This document shows positions 42,183 through 50,917 of a stretch of DNA of 64,000 nucleotides, piece by piece. This DNA comes from Phycisphaerales bacterium UBA7800 (GTDB lineage Bacteria > Planctomycetota > Phycisphaerae > Phycisphaerales > Phycisphaeraceae). The notes under the pieces were generated by a model. It saw only the letters and a list, made by a program, of their open reading frames with translations, was not told where the DNA came from and searched no databases. Both the position numbers and the translations under genes were made by a program. How positions within the stretch are numbered: the stretch's first letter is position 1; each line of letters begins with the position of its first letter. The DNA lies in assembly GCA_002480565.1 (NCBI GenBank), contig DLCK01000030.1, positions 2,328 to 66,327 of the forward strand, in the 5' to 3' direction.

Positions 42183-45080
42183 TCAGCTTAGCAGGCTGAT
42201 GACCAATTGTGCGAAGATCGTCATCAGGATCAATGCCACTGGATATGCAGTTGCGTAGCTGACGACGGGGATATCCGAATCGGTCTTGGCAGTGATTGCA
42301 CCCAGGCCGGGTGTCGAAGTCATACCGCCGCAGGTTCCGCCCAGGGTTTGAAGCAGGTTCAAACCCAGAAGCTTGCGAGCGATGGGATAACCAAAGGACA
42401 TGGGGACAGCCGTGACAATCACGCCCATGATAAAGAGCTTGATACCGTGTTCCTGCACGACTTCCACAAACGAGCCACCCGCTTTAACACCTGCACCCAT
42501 GAGGAAGAGGACCAGACCCAACTCCGTCATGAACAAACGTGAAGCGCGAGGCATGTAACCAGTAAGGAAACCCAGGCGACCGAAGTGGCCGAGGATCAGC
42601 GAGACGAACAACGGGCCACCGGTCATCCCCAGAGCAAAGCTTGCACCGGTACCGAAGCCGAAGGGCATCTTGCCAAGGATGATACCCAGTGAGATACCTA
42701 TGCCCAATGAAAGCAGGTCGGTCTGTTCCAATGCCTTGGCACGGTGACCGGCTTCTTCGGAGAACTTGTCCATGTTTGAAGGCTCACCGACAACCGTCAG
42801 TGCGTCGGCACGTTGAATGATGGTATCGGCATGAGGGACAAAGCTCGCATCATTACGCACGATGCGGGAGACGGTCACGCCGTACTTGCGAAGCACGTCT
42901 AGGCCACGCAGGCTACGACCCACAAATGCGGAGCTGGTGACGACGACGGTGCGACGTTCACGATCTGCATCCATGAAGAACGGTTCATCACTACGCTTGC
43001 CGAGGAACTCGACAACGATGTTGAGGTTTTCTTCCTTGCCGACGACGAGTAATTTTTCGCCTTCTTCGAGGATCACATCAGGGGTGACCGGGATCATGCG
43101 GTCATCTTTCTTGATGCGGACGACCTGGCAGGAATTCTTCTGAATAAAGTCCAGATCGACCAGGTGCTTGCCGATGGCAGCGGGGTTGGTGATTTCCACC
43201 AAGACGCGCATGATCATCTTGCTCTTGGAAGATTGGGAGACGATTTCACTGCTGAGTTTGTCCAGATCAACACCCATGAGTTTGGGTAGCAGTTGGACAA
43301 AGAGCACCACGCCCACGACACCAAAGGGATAAGCCACACCGTAGCCCACCGAAGCCATGGAACCGGTTTCGGGAAGCATATCCACAGCTGCTGCCAAAGC
43401 AGGTGTCGACGTCATCGAACCAGCAAAGATACCGACCGCCAATTCACGGGGAATATCAAAGGCCATACCACATGCCACAGTGCAGACCGCGCCGATACTC
43501 ACAAGGATCATTCCCATGATCGCAAGGTTCTTACCTTGACTGACAAACGCACGGAAAAAGCCAGGGCCTGCACCAAGTCCCACGCCGTAGACGAAGAGGA
43601 TCAACCCCATCGTGCCGACTTTGCTGGGGATGGTCAGACCAAAGTGACCAAAGAGCAAGGCTGCAAAAAGCACACCGGAACTACCCAGTGAAATACCACG
43701 AATGGTGATCGAGCCAAATGCAAGTCCAACAGCCAGAATCGCGAACATCGCAAGCAACTGGTTTTCCAAAAGCATGCGAATCGTGCCTGGTTTTTTGACC
43801 GGAGCAGCAGCCTTGGGAGCCGCTTCAATCACCGGGAAAACAGTGTTGGCAACATTACCTTTGTAAAGCACAATCTTCGTCGGCGTGCTGGCCTGGTGAT
43901 GGTAGCCACCAAAGTTCATAAACCGAATTTCACCCATTGGCGACTGGACAACCAAGGTATTCAGTGCAGTGATCACATCGGTTTTGTTATCGCGTGCATC
44001 AGCCAATGCCTGACCGGCAGCGAGCAAGGCGGTGTATGCCTGCGTCGAGTGCGATTCGGGAACCGCGTGGTCAATCGCTTCCTTGAACATGTTTCGGAAA
44101 CGCAGATCGTAATCCTTGATCAGCGGATTGGCCGCATCGTTGTACCAGGGGGAAACAACATACAAACCCAGTGGAGCGTCCGCTGCTTTAGCCGAAGCGA
44201 ACATGCGAAACTGCGGTGTGGTGAATGCACCATACAGACCCAGGATCTTGTTCGTCGCAGCATATTGGTTGACCAGTGCCTTGGCATCTTTGGTGGATCG
44301 ACCAAGCATGATCACCACGGTGTCAGACTCAATTTTCAAATCGGTAATGGCCTTGGTGATTTCACCAGGCAAGTAGGCAATGATCTGGTTCTCATTCATG
44401 CCCTTGGAGACCAACGCACCAATCATGGCCTTGGCGGCAGAGCGACCAAAAGGATCGTCTTCCGCGAGCATCAAGACCTTCTTGGCTTGCCACTTGGCCC
44501 AGACATTTTCCAGATAGCTCGCTGCCGTTTCGGACATCTTGTTCTGAGGGGCAGCAATGCGATAGATCATCGTGTCCGCGGACTGGTTGAGCTTGTCAAT
44601 CGTCGCAACAGGTGTCACCACCGGCAGGTTCAATTCCTTGGCCACCGCATCCAAAGCCAGCGCTTCTTCTGAGGTATACGGGCCGACAATCACGTCCGGC
44701 TTCCAGGAAGCGACCTGACCCTTGACCAATTGAGCCATGTCCTTATTGCCACAATCAAAATATTGAACTTCGACATTGGGCAAAACCGTTTCCTTGAGCA
44801 CCACTTTGCCAAGGGTATAGCCCTGCTGAAGCAGGTCACCGGTGCTGGCATGGGGTCCAGAAAGCGGCAGGATCACCGCGATACGTGTTGGGCCTTCGAC
44901 GACAGCGTTTTGAGGCGTTGCCGGGACAACTGCCGCTTGAGATGGGGTTGACGTTGGAGCCTGCGGTTGAGCAGAAGCGACCAAAGCCAATGAAAGAAGA
45001 ACTGACAAAACTGCACAAAACCCGAAAGAACCACAGCTTACAGTTCGTTTAAAAAACGACACGAACGGTTTGGGGAACAT
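42183..45080 (-). CDS. Periplasmic binding domain fused to AspT-type transporter (965 aa)
   Basis: A chimera. Residues 1-37 are a signal peptide or anchor (GFCAVLSVLLSLALVASA), 38-63 a Pro/Ala linker, 64-410 a Leu/Ile/Val-type ligand-binding domain (TRIAVILPLSGPHASTGDL, DVIVGPYTSEEALALDAVA, YTALLAAGQALADA), 411-436 an Ala/Pro/Lys linker. Residues 437-964 are an aspartate:alanine-exchanger-type transporter: helices at 437-600, two RCK_C domains (~620-697 and ~706-776), helices at 785-964, with matching AGSMTSTPALAAA (554-) and GGMTSTPGLGAI (918-) in the two halves. AspT has its termini outside and its large loop inside, so the binding domain would be periplasmic. Substrate unknown. AGGA precedes the ATG. 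Confidence 0.85.
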   Translation of the reverse strand: MFPKPFVSFFKRTVSCGSFGFCAVLSVLLSLALVASAQPQAPTSTPSQAAVVPATPQNAVVEGPTRIAVILPLSGPHASTGDLLQQGYTLGKVVLKETVLPNVEVQYFDCGNKDMAQLVKGQVASWKPDVIVGPYTSEEALALDAVAKELNLPVVTPVATIDKLNQSADTMIYRIAAPQNKMSETAASYLENVWAKWQAKKVLMLAEDDPFGRSAAKAMIGALVSKGMNENQIIAYLPGEITKAITDLKIESDTVVIMLGRSTKDAKALVNQYAATNKILGLYGAFTTPQFRMFASAKAADAPLGLYVVSPWYNDAANPLIKDYDLRFRNMFKEAIDHAVPESHSTQAYTALLAAGQALADARDNKTDVITALNTLVVQSPMGEIRFMNFGGYHHQASTPTKIVLYKGNVANTVFPVIEAAPKAAAPVKKPGTIRMLLENQLLAMFAILAVGLAFGSITIRGISLGSSGVLFAALLFGHFGLTIPSKVGTMGLILFVYGVGLGAGPGFFRAFVSQGKNLAIMGMILVSIGAVCTVACGMAFDIPRELAVGIFAGSMTSTPALAAAVDMLPETGSMASVGYGVAYPFGVVGVVLFVQLLPKLMGVDLDKLSSEIVSQSSKSKMIMRVLVEITNPAAIGKHLVDLDFIQKNSCQVVRIKKDDRMIPVTPDVILEEGEKLLVVGKEENLNIVVEFLGKRSDEPFFMDADRERRTVVVTSSAFVGRSLRGLDVLRKYGVTVSRIVRNDASFVPHADTIIQRADALTVVGEPSNMDKFSEEAGHRAKALEQTDLLSLGIGISLGIILGKMPFGFGTGASFALGMTGGPLFVSLILGHFGRLGFLTGYMPRASRLFMTELGLVLFLMGAGVKAGGSFVEVVQEHGIKLFIMGVIVTAVPMSFGYPIARKLLGLNLLQTLGGTCGGMTSTPGLGAITAKTDSDIPVVSYATAYPVALILMTIFAQLVISLLS

Positions 45081-45433
45081 GATTATCCTGACTTTCGTAA
45101 GGGTTGGCGGAAATTAAAACAAGAGGGTAGTTTAATGGATCACAAGTAATAAGCAAGCATTATCTTTTTATAAGCACCCGCCAAGGTCCGAATAACTGCA
45201 CACTTCCCAACCAATCTCAATACGATTCGAGAATGAACATTTTCCACAAGAATCAGCGAAAACAACACTTAGAACGCAATACACGACGAATTAGTCTTGA
45301 ATAAAAATTTTCAACACTTTTGATATGCACAACGACCTGCATGGTTAGCAGGCAGGAAATACCATGTGAAACCAAACCGCATCCGTCGGATGCTGACTGT
45401 GATTTATCATCGCTCTTTGAATGGTTCAACGAC
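45081..45433. other. Gap between the two transporter fusions
   Basis: 353 bases, AT-rich, no coding ORF. One small palindrome GCATCC-GTC-GGATGC (45388-45402) lies just past the stop of the DASS-PBP gene but has no T run. No clear promoter was found for the second gene. Confidence 0.4.
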
Positions 45434-47920
45434 TTAACGCATGACCATTTGATCCTTGGGATAAATGGTCGCCGCCTTGCCACCGATTAGCTGTTGGACG
45501 ACGGCTGTGGTTGGATTCTGGTTGAAGTAGCCGGCAAAGTCCAAAAAGCGAACCTGCCCCACCGGCGTGGCGACTGCCTGGGTTCCCAGAATCTTCTTCA
45601 CAGAAACCTTCTGCATGACGGCTTGTTCCAAGACGTTCCCCGCGGTGATCAAAGCCGAATACGCCTGAGCAGCATGATACTGTGGCACACTTTGATACAA
45701 GGCCTGATACTGTTCGACAAACTGCTGCGCAATCGGATCATCCTCATCGTCACCCCATTGTGTGACACGGTAGTAATCTCCAACCTCCAAAGCCGGTGTC
45801 GCAAACGCACCTGCAAACCCCACCCGCAATGGATGATCTGCCAAGCGTTCCAAGAGCGCTTTGGCATCGGGGACATGACGTGTCACCATTAACACAACCG
45901 TTTTGGGAGTCACCGAGAATACTGCTTCGTGAGCCTGACCGTTACCAAAGGTGACCACCTTGGCAGTTGGCAGGCTGCGCATGATGCAATTGCCCATGAT
46001 CGACGCGACGGCCGACTTGCCATAGCTTGAGTCTTCACTCAATATCAAAATTGAATCAAACGCCATTTGCGTTTGCACGGCTTTGAGGAAGTCCGCTGCT
46101 GCCATCGCGATCATCTGCATCGGTGGCGAGACACGGTAAATCGCACGGCCGGACTGCTGAGTGAGTTCATCCACATTCGCAGTCGGCACGATCACCGGCG
46201 TCTGCCCAACCATTTTACCCACACTTGCCACCTCCTCACTGGAGTAAGGCCCGACAATCAAGTCCGGCATCCAAGGCAAAACCTCCGACTCCACAAAACC
46301 TGCGAGCTTGTTGCCATGATCCGCAGAATCAAAATAACGCACTTCAATTTTCATCTTGCGAATCTGCGACTCAGCCAACGCATAACCATTACGCTGTAAT
46401 TCCCCCTTGTCCGCATGGGCTCCGGTCATCGGCACAATCACCGCCACCCGACGTGTCAACGCACGCTTGACCTGCGGACTTGAAAGCATCATCGGGATAA
46501 TCGTCCCCTGCCCCACAAGCAACACCACACATGCCACAATGGAGATCAACCCGCCAGATCGAATCATCGATGCAGCAGGAATATCACCCGTAGCAAACGC
46601 AATGGCATTGGGAGGTGTCGACACCGGCATGGCCATCGCAAACGATGCAGCCAGCGCTGTAAGCACAACCATCTGCACAGGTGAACCCGGAGCCAATCCC
46701 ATGACGATAGGCACCAGCAACGCCGTCGCCGCCGTGTGACTCATGAATGTCCCAAGACCTAATGTCAACGTGACCACACCGCAGGCAAGCAGGAATCCGC
46801 TCCAAGGGCCGGGTAAGGAATACAGATTGGTAATCACCGAACTTTCGACCAGATAATCCACCAGTCCGGTGGACTGCATGGCACTACCCAAAGACAGACC
46901 ACCCCACATCAGCAGCAGGACATTCCAGTCAATGTTGTCCACGTCTTTCTTGTCGAGTACACGCAACGCAGTCAATGCTGCAGCTGCGAGCAATGCTACC
47001 GCAGCATCGGATATGCCGGTGACCTTACTCGTAAGCCATAACAAAATCGTGAGTCCCAGAATCAGCAGCGTGAGTTTGCCCATGCCATCAAGGTTCTCCG
47101 CCTTTTCAATCTCCGGCAGGACAATGTCCTTCGACGGGCGATAAAACCAAAGCAACAACACACCCGCCACAATCACCAGCAACACCGCCAGTGGAACCGC
47201 CATCAACATCCATTCCAGGAATCCAATGTGATACCCCGCATCACGCAATGCGCCCAACGCCACCGCATTGGGAGGTGTGCCAATGGGCGTTCCAATCCCG
47301 CCAATATTCGCACCAAACGGGACCGCCAGAATCGCTCCACGATGAAACCGATCCGAGCGTGGCAGCTTGGCTAACACCGGCGCGACAATCGCCAGCACCA
47401 TCGCTGCCGTAGCCGTGTTACTCATCCACATCGAGAAGAACGCAGTGATCCCCAGGATGCCAAAGAGTAATTTCGTCGGTGACGTGCTAAAGGGTCGCAG
47501 TAACTTCGAAGCAATCACGCGATCCAAGCCATGTCGCGACACTGCAGACGACAAGAGGAATCCGCCCATAAACAACATGATCACCGGCGCCGACCATGAA
47601 GTCAGAAACGATTTGTAACTCAAATGTATCGACTGCCCCGCGGCATTGGTCGGCCAGGCCGAGTGCATCGGCAGGATATCCGCCATGCCCCCCTTGTCTG
47701 CAAGAAACACAATTTCAAAACCAATGATGCACAGAGATGTGGCATACAGCGGCAAAGCTTCAGTCGCCCAGAATATGGCTGCAACGACAAAAATCGCAGC
47801 CGTCCGACGAGCCAACTCATTCATATCACTGGGTAACAGATAATACGTAGCGATAGCCAATACGGCCGTGACTGCACAAATCGTCAGACTTCGTAACGGG
47901 GAACTCGGCTTTGCGCCCAT
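45434..47920 (-). CDS. DASS/SLC13 transporter fused to periplasmic binding domain (828 aa)
   Basis: Residues 1-478 are a divalent-anion:sodium-symporter-type (SLC13) membrane protein with 11 or so helices: SNT at 167-169, GTPPNAVALG at 214-223, SHT at 394-396 where SNT is usual, STPPNAIAFATG at 434-445. After ~12 residues comes a Leu/Ile/Val-type binding domain (490-820: RRVAVIVPMTGAHADKGEL, PDLIVGPYSSEEVASVGKM, SILILSEDSSYGKSAVASIM, AAQAYSALITAGN, TPVGQVRFLDFAGYF) related to that in the next gene. The DASS fold ends with its C-terminus outside, so the binding domain would be periplasmic without its own signal. Start at ATG 47920 with GGAG 8 bases upstream. Substrate unknown. Confidence 0.85.
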   Translation of the reverse strand: MGAKPSSPLRSLTICAVTAVLAIATYYLLPSDMNELARRTAAIFVVAAIFWATEALPLYATSLCIIGFEIVFLADKGGMADILPMHSAWPTNAAGQSIHLSYKSFLTSWSAPVIMLFMGGFLLSSAVSRHGLDRVIASKLLRPFSTSPTKLLFGILGITAFFSMWMSNTATAAMVLAIVAPVLAKLPRSDRFHRGAILAVPFGANIGGIGTPIGTPPNAVALGALRDAGYHIGFLEWMLMAVPLAVLLVIVAGVLLLWFYRPSKDIVLPEIEKAENLDGMGKLTLLILGLTILLWLTSKVTGISDAAVALLAAAALTALRVLDKKDVDNIDWNVLLLMWGGLSLGSAMQSTGLVDYLVESSVITNLYSLPGPWSGFLLACGVVTLTLGLGTFMSHTAATALLVPIVMGLAPGSPVQMVVLTALAASFAMAMPVSTPPNAIAFATGDIPAASMIRSGGLISIVACVVLLVGQGTIIPMMLSSPQVKRALTRRVAVIVPMTGAHADKGELQRNGYALAESQIRKMKIEVRYFDSADHGNKLAGFVESEVLPWMPDLIVGPYSSEEVASVGKMVGQTPVIVPTANVDELTQQSGRAIYRVSPPMQMIAMAAADFLKAVQTQMAFDSILILSEDSSYGKSAVASIMGNCIMRSLPTAKVVTFGNGQAHEAVFSVTPKTVVLMVTRHVPDAKALLERLADHPLRVGFAGAFATPALEVGDYYRVTQWGDDEDDPIAQQFVEQYQALYQSVPQYHAAQAYSALITAGNVLEQAVMQKVSVKKILGTQAVATPVGQVRFLDFAGYFNQNPTTAVVQQLIGGKAATIYPKDQMVMR

Positions 47921-48327
47921 CGACAATCTCCATGTCCGGAGATCGGCCCATAGGAAAACCAACCATTTGCATACTCAAAACGGCTGTCGCTTTTCCAGTC
48001 AACCAACCTCAGGGGGTACGACAGAAAAGTGCAAGACATCATCGCCTTGCAGACATACAGTCTGTCTGGGATCTCGTACTTCCCAAGACACAAACTGCAA
48101 CAACCAATCACTGATTTACAGATGCACTCAAACCATGCCTCAAGAAATGCCGACACAGTCAAACACATTGTGCAAAAAGCTGGCCCGTTGAGCAAGTATA
48201 AAAAGATATTTTGTGCTGGATATTCACTGCATGTCAAAAGCGACCGATCAATAACACGATGACTCAACACAATAACTGCACAACGACGCAATGCTGTTGC
48301 TTGGCAAGATACTCATTACATCTTTGT
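47921..48327. other. Long leader region of the transporter pair
   Basis: 407 bases between mqnC (stop side) and the DASS-PBP start. It holds the structured element at 48016-48079 and a possible minus-strand -35 TTGACA at 48232-48237 with only a weak -10. Short ORFs here have no coding character. Confidence 0.4.
48016..48079 (-). ncRNA. Candidate structured leader (branched RNA) of the transporter pair
   Basis: On the minus strand GTACGA (48079-48074) can pair with TCGTAC (48021-48016), enclosing CAGACA-N7-TGTCTG (48068-48050) and GCAAG-N10-CTTGC. This gives a three-way junction about 95 bases before the ATG. It matches no riboswitch class that I recognise. Confidence 0.35.
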
Positions 48328-49689
48328 TTAAGACATCAAATCAGGCGATGTGATCGTCAACTGCGTCAGCGTCTCGTCATCTTCATGACCATGCTGATGC
48401 AATTGCTCAACGCGATGTTTGGACCAGTCATCCACCATCAAGTCCGGCGACTGCTCACCATCGTGAATCTTCAGGAAGCTGTAATCGTTGGCACGTTGAG
48501 CGGGTGTAAAACCACTGCTGCGAATCAATCGACACAGTAAAGCTTCATCCAGACAGTACGTCGTTCCTGCTGCGCTGACCACGTTCTCCTCGATCATCAC
48601 ACTGCCCATATCATTGGCACCATAGAAGAGTCCGAGTTGACCGATGTGCGGCCCCATGGTCACCCATGACGCGCCGATGCTATGCACGTTATCCAAAAAC
48701 AGTCGGCTGATCGCCTGCATCCGCAGGTAATCCGTCGCACCACTCATCCGTAAGACCTTGGCATACTGCGGGTGATTCGGATCATCGCCGGGGAACGGCA
48801 GGCCGCTGTCACGATCCCAATTAGGCAATCGCCCCATCGGTGTGTTCTCACGCTGGAACGGCCAGGAGATAAACGCGGTGTACTTGCCTGCCCAGTTGTT
48901 GGCAATCGCTTCGTCCTGAGCGTCACGGATTTGCTGCATGTGATCGACACGATCGGCAATGGATTCGATATGACCGAACATCATCGTCGCCGAGGTATTC
49001 ATGCCATGACGATGCGCACATTTCATCACATCAAGCCACTGCTGGGCCGTTGCCTTGCCACGTCCAATGCGATCGCGCACCGGCTTTGCAAAGATTTCGC
49101 CACCACCACCGGGGATGGTGTCCAAACCTGCTGCCTGAAGTCGATCCATGATGACTTCCAACTTCGCAGCCCAGACTTCGGCGGGCAATTCGTGAGACTT
49201 ACCCGGGGCGGTCGTCGGGAAACCGTCAAGCTCGCAAACCGCGACAAACTCCACGAACTCCGGCGGGGAGAATGCATGCAAGTGAATCGTCGGGAACTCG
49301 GCCTTGAGCCATTGCAATAAGTCTTCGTAAAACGACAGGGGTAAGTCCGGGTGCATCCCCCCCTGCATCAATGCCTGCGTGCCACCGAGATTCACCAACT
49401 CCGTGAACTTGTCTTTGAGTTCATCCTTACCCAGCGTATACGCATCATGGTCGTCCACATCCCGTCGAAACGCACAGAATGTACACCTTGCCGAACAGAC
49501 ATTGGTGTAGTTGACATTGCGGTCAATCACATAGCTGCGATAGGTGTCGCCATGAATGCGATTGCACATGGCAGTCGACCAGCGACCCAGGTCATGTAGC
49601 GACGCATGGTGATACAGATCCAAAGCCTCTTGCGACGTGAGTCGGGCTTTGCCATCAACGACATGTTGGAGGTGTTGGCGGTCAATCAT
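48328..49689 (-). CDS. mqnC: Dehypoxanthine futalosine cyclase MqnC
   Basis: Radical SAM enzyme of the futalosine menaquinone pathway, forming the cyclic dehypoxanthinyl intermediate. 453 residues: 4Fe-4S motif CSARCTFC with Cys65, Cys69, Cys72; TQALMQGGMHPDLPLSFYEDLL, HAFSPPEFVEF, PGGGGEIFAKPVRD and FGHIESIADRVDHM are all typical of MqnC. The C-terminus is ~60 residues longer than most homologues and is His/Asp/Glu-rich. The other mqn genes are not in the window. Confidence 0.93.
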   Translation of the reverse strand: MIDRQHLQHVVDGKARLTSQEALDLYHHASLHDLGRWSTAMCNRIHGDTYRSYVIDRNVNYTNVCSARCTFCAFRRDVDDHDAYTLGKDELKDKFTELVNLGGTQALMQGGMHPDLPLSFYEDLLQWLKAEFPTIHLHAFSPPEFVEFVAVCELDGFPTTAPGKSHELPAEVWAAKLEVIMDRLQAAGLDTIPGGGGEIFAKPVRDRIGRGKATAQQWLDVMKCAHRHGMNTSATMMFGHIESIADRVDHMQQIRDAQDEAIANNWAGKYTAFISWPFQRENTPMGRLPNWDRDSGLPFPGDDPNHPQYAKVLRMSGATDYLRMQAISRLFLDNVHSIGASWVTMGPHIGQLGLFYGANDMGSVMIEENVVSAAGTTYCLDEALLCRLIRSSGFTPAQRANDYSFLKIHDGEQSPDLMVDDWSKHRVEQLHQHGHEDDETLTQLTITSPDLMS

Positions 49690-49757
49690 CAGACGCGTAT
49701 TTTAGTCGAAAATCGTGCCTGTGGGAAAATCTTCAGCAAAACACTGATACCAGTCAA

Positions 49758-50744
49758 TTAGAACAGAACTTGAGCCAGCAAGATCGTACTGGTGACTGTA
49801 ATTGGCGAGAAGATTGTGGAATAAAATACCGATTGGGCCTGATAGTCTGGATGATTATCAAACTCGATGCACATCAACACACTATTCACACTCACCGGCG
49901 ACGCGCAACTGATCAGCAGAACCTGTGCATACAGACCTTTACCCTCAAGTCCAAACAGAAAGATCAATGCCAGCCCAATGGCGGGCCCGATGATCAATCG
50001 CAAAAACAGTGTCCAGCGCACGGGATATTTTTTGTGACCAAATTTCACCAACGCCAACTGCGCCCCCGTGGTCACCAAGGCAACCACGACAAATCCCTTG
50101 GCCATGTAATTAAGCGATTCCCAAATCGGTGAAAGCGCATAAGCAATCGACTCGGCAGACTCGACATAGTGCGTCCCCACATAAATGGTGATCATCGCAG
50201 CAAGCAACGCATACAACGGCGGGAACCGCATCACGTGTTTGAGATTGGCCATGGCTTGCTTGCGTGTGAAGCTGCCCGCTGCCAAAAAGACGCCGATAGT
50301 GAACGTGGTGACATTCTGCGTAAGCATCACGAAGACTTGAATCGCCAATGCCTGATCGCCATAACCACGTGAACGGAATGCCATCTCCTGAACAGGCAAG
50401 CCGAAGTTCCCTGAGTTGTAAAAGATCGACCCCATGACCATTGCCCGACGCTGATCGCGTGGTATCCCACGCAATTGAGCCACCAGCAATGTCAGTCCAG
50501 CCAACACTGCCTGGCAGATCAGATGGAAACCCATGATCAAAAACACATCCGAGCCGGTAAGTTTGGTACTGACCACTTTGACATAGATCACAGCAGGCAC
50601 GACGACATAAAAATTCAGCCGCACCAGCGTCTTCATATCCATGCCAAAGACACGTTGGAGAACAAACCCCAACCCGACCAACAACAACACCGGGAAAACG
50701 ATGAACCAGGCAATGTGTCCAAGTTGTGACAGAAGATCAAACAT
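49758..50744 (-). CDS. AEC-family permease
   Basis: 328-residue inner-membrane protein with about ten helices in two inverted halves, auxin-efflux-carrier/AEC family, YfdV- or malonate/malate-permease-like. Landmarks are the YNSGNFGLPVQEMAF signature in the first half and the SCASPVSVNSVLMCIEFD segment in the second. It lies 68 bases upstream of mqnC on the same strand. Substrate unknown; organic acids are usual in the family. Confidence 0.88.
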   Translation of the reverse strand: MFDLLSQLGHIAWFIVFPVLLLVGLGFVLQRVFGMDMKTLVRLNFYVVVPAVIYVKVVSTKLTGSDVFLIMGFHLICQAVLAGLTLLVAQLRGIPRDQRRAMVMGSIFYNSGNFGLPVQEMAFRSRGYGDQALAIQVFVMLTQNVTTFTIGVFLAAGSFTRKQAMANLKHVMRFPPLYALLAAMITIYVGTHYVESAESIAYALSPIWESLNYMAKGFVVVALVTTGAQLALVKFGHKKYPVRWTLFLRLIIGPAIGLALIFLFGLEGKGLYAQVLLISCASPVSVNSVLMCIEFDNHPDYQAQSVFYSTIFSPITVTSTILLAQVLF

Positions 50745-50917
50745 TCAACGCCCTACCTTATCAATAGCGATAAGAGAGTAGAGCCGCATCAGTGAGATTG
50801 CAATCATCAATTCATTGTCACTATTTCAAAATTCATTGGAATATGCACACATCAACGGGATATACTCAAGTAACAGCCAATCAAGCTACTTAATCAACTG
50901 ACTATTTTCAGAACAGG

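Noticed and set aside
43896..44672. Plus-strand ORF of 258 codons
   Set aside because: Antisense to the binding-domain part of the AspT fusion.
45388..45402. GCATCC-GTC-GGATGC as terminator of the DASS-PBP gene
   Set aside because: No T run on the minus strand after the stem.
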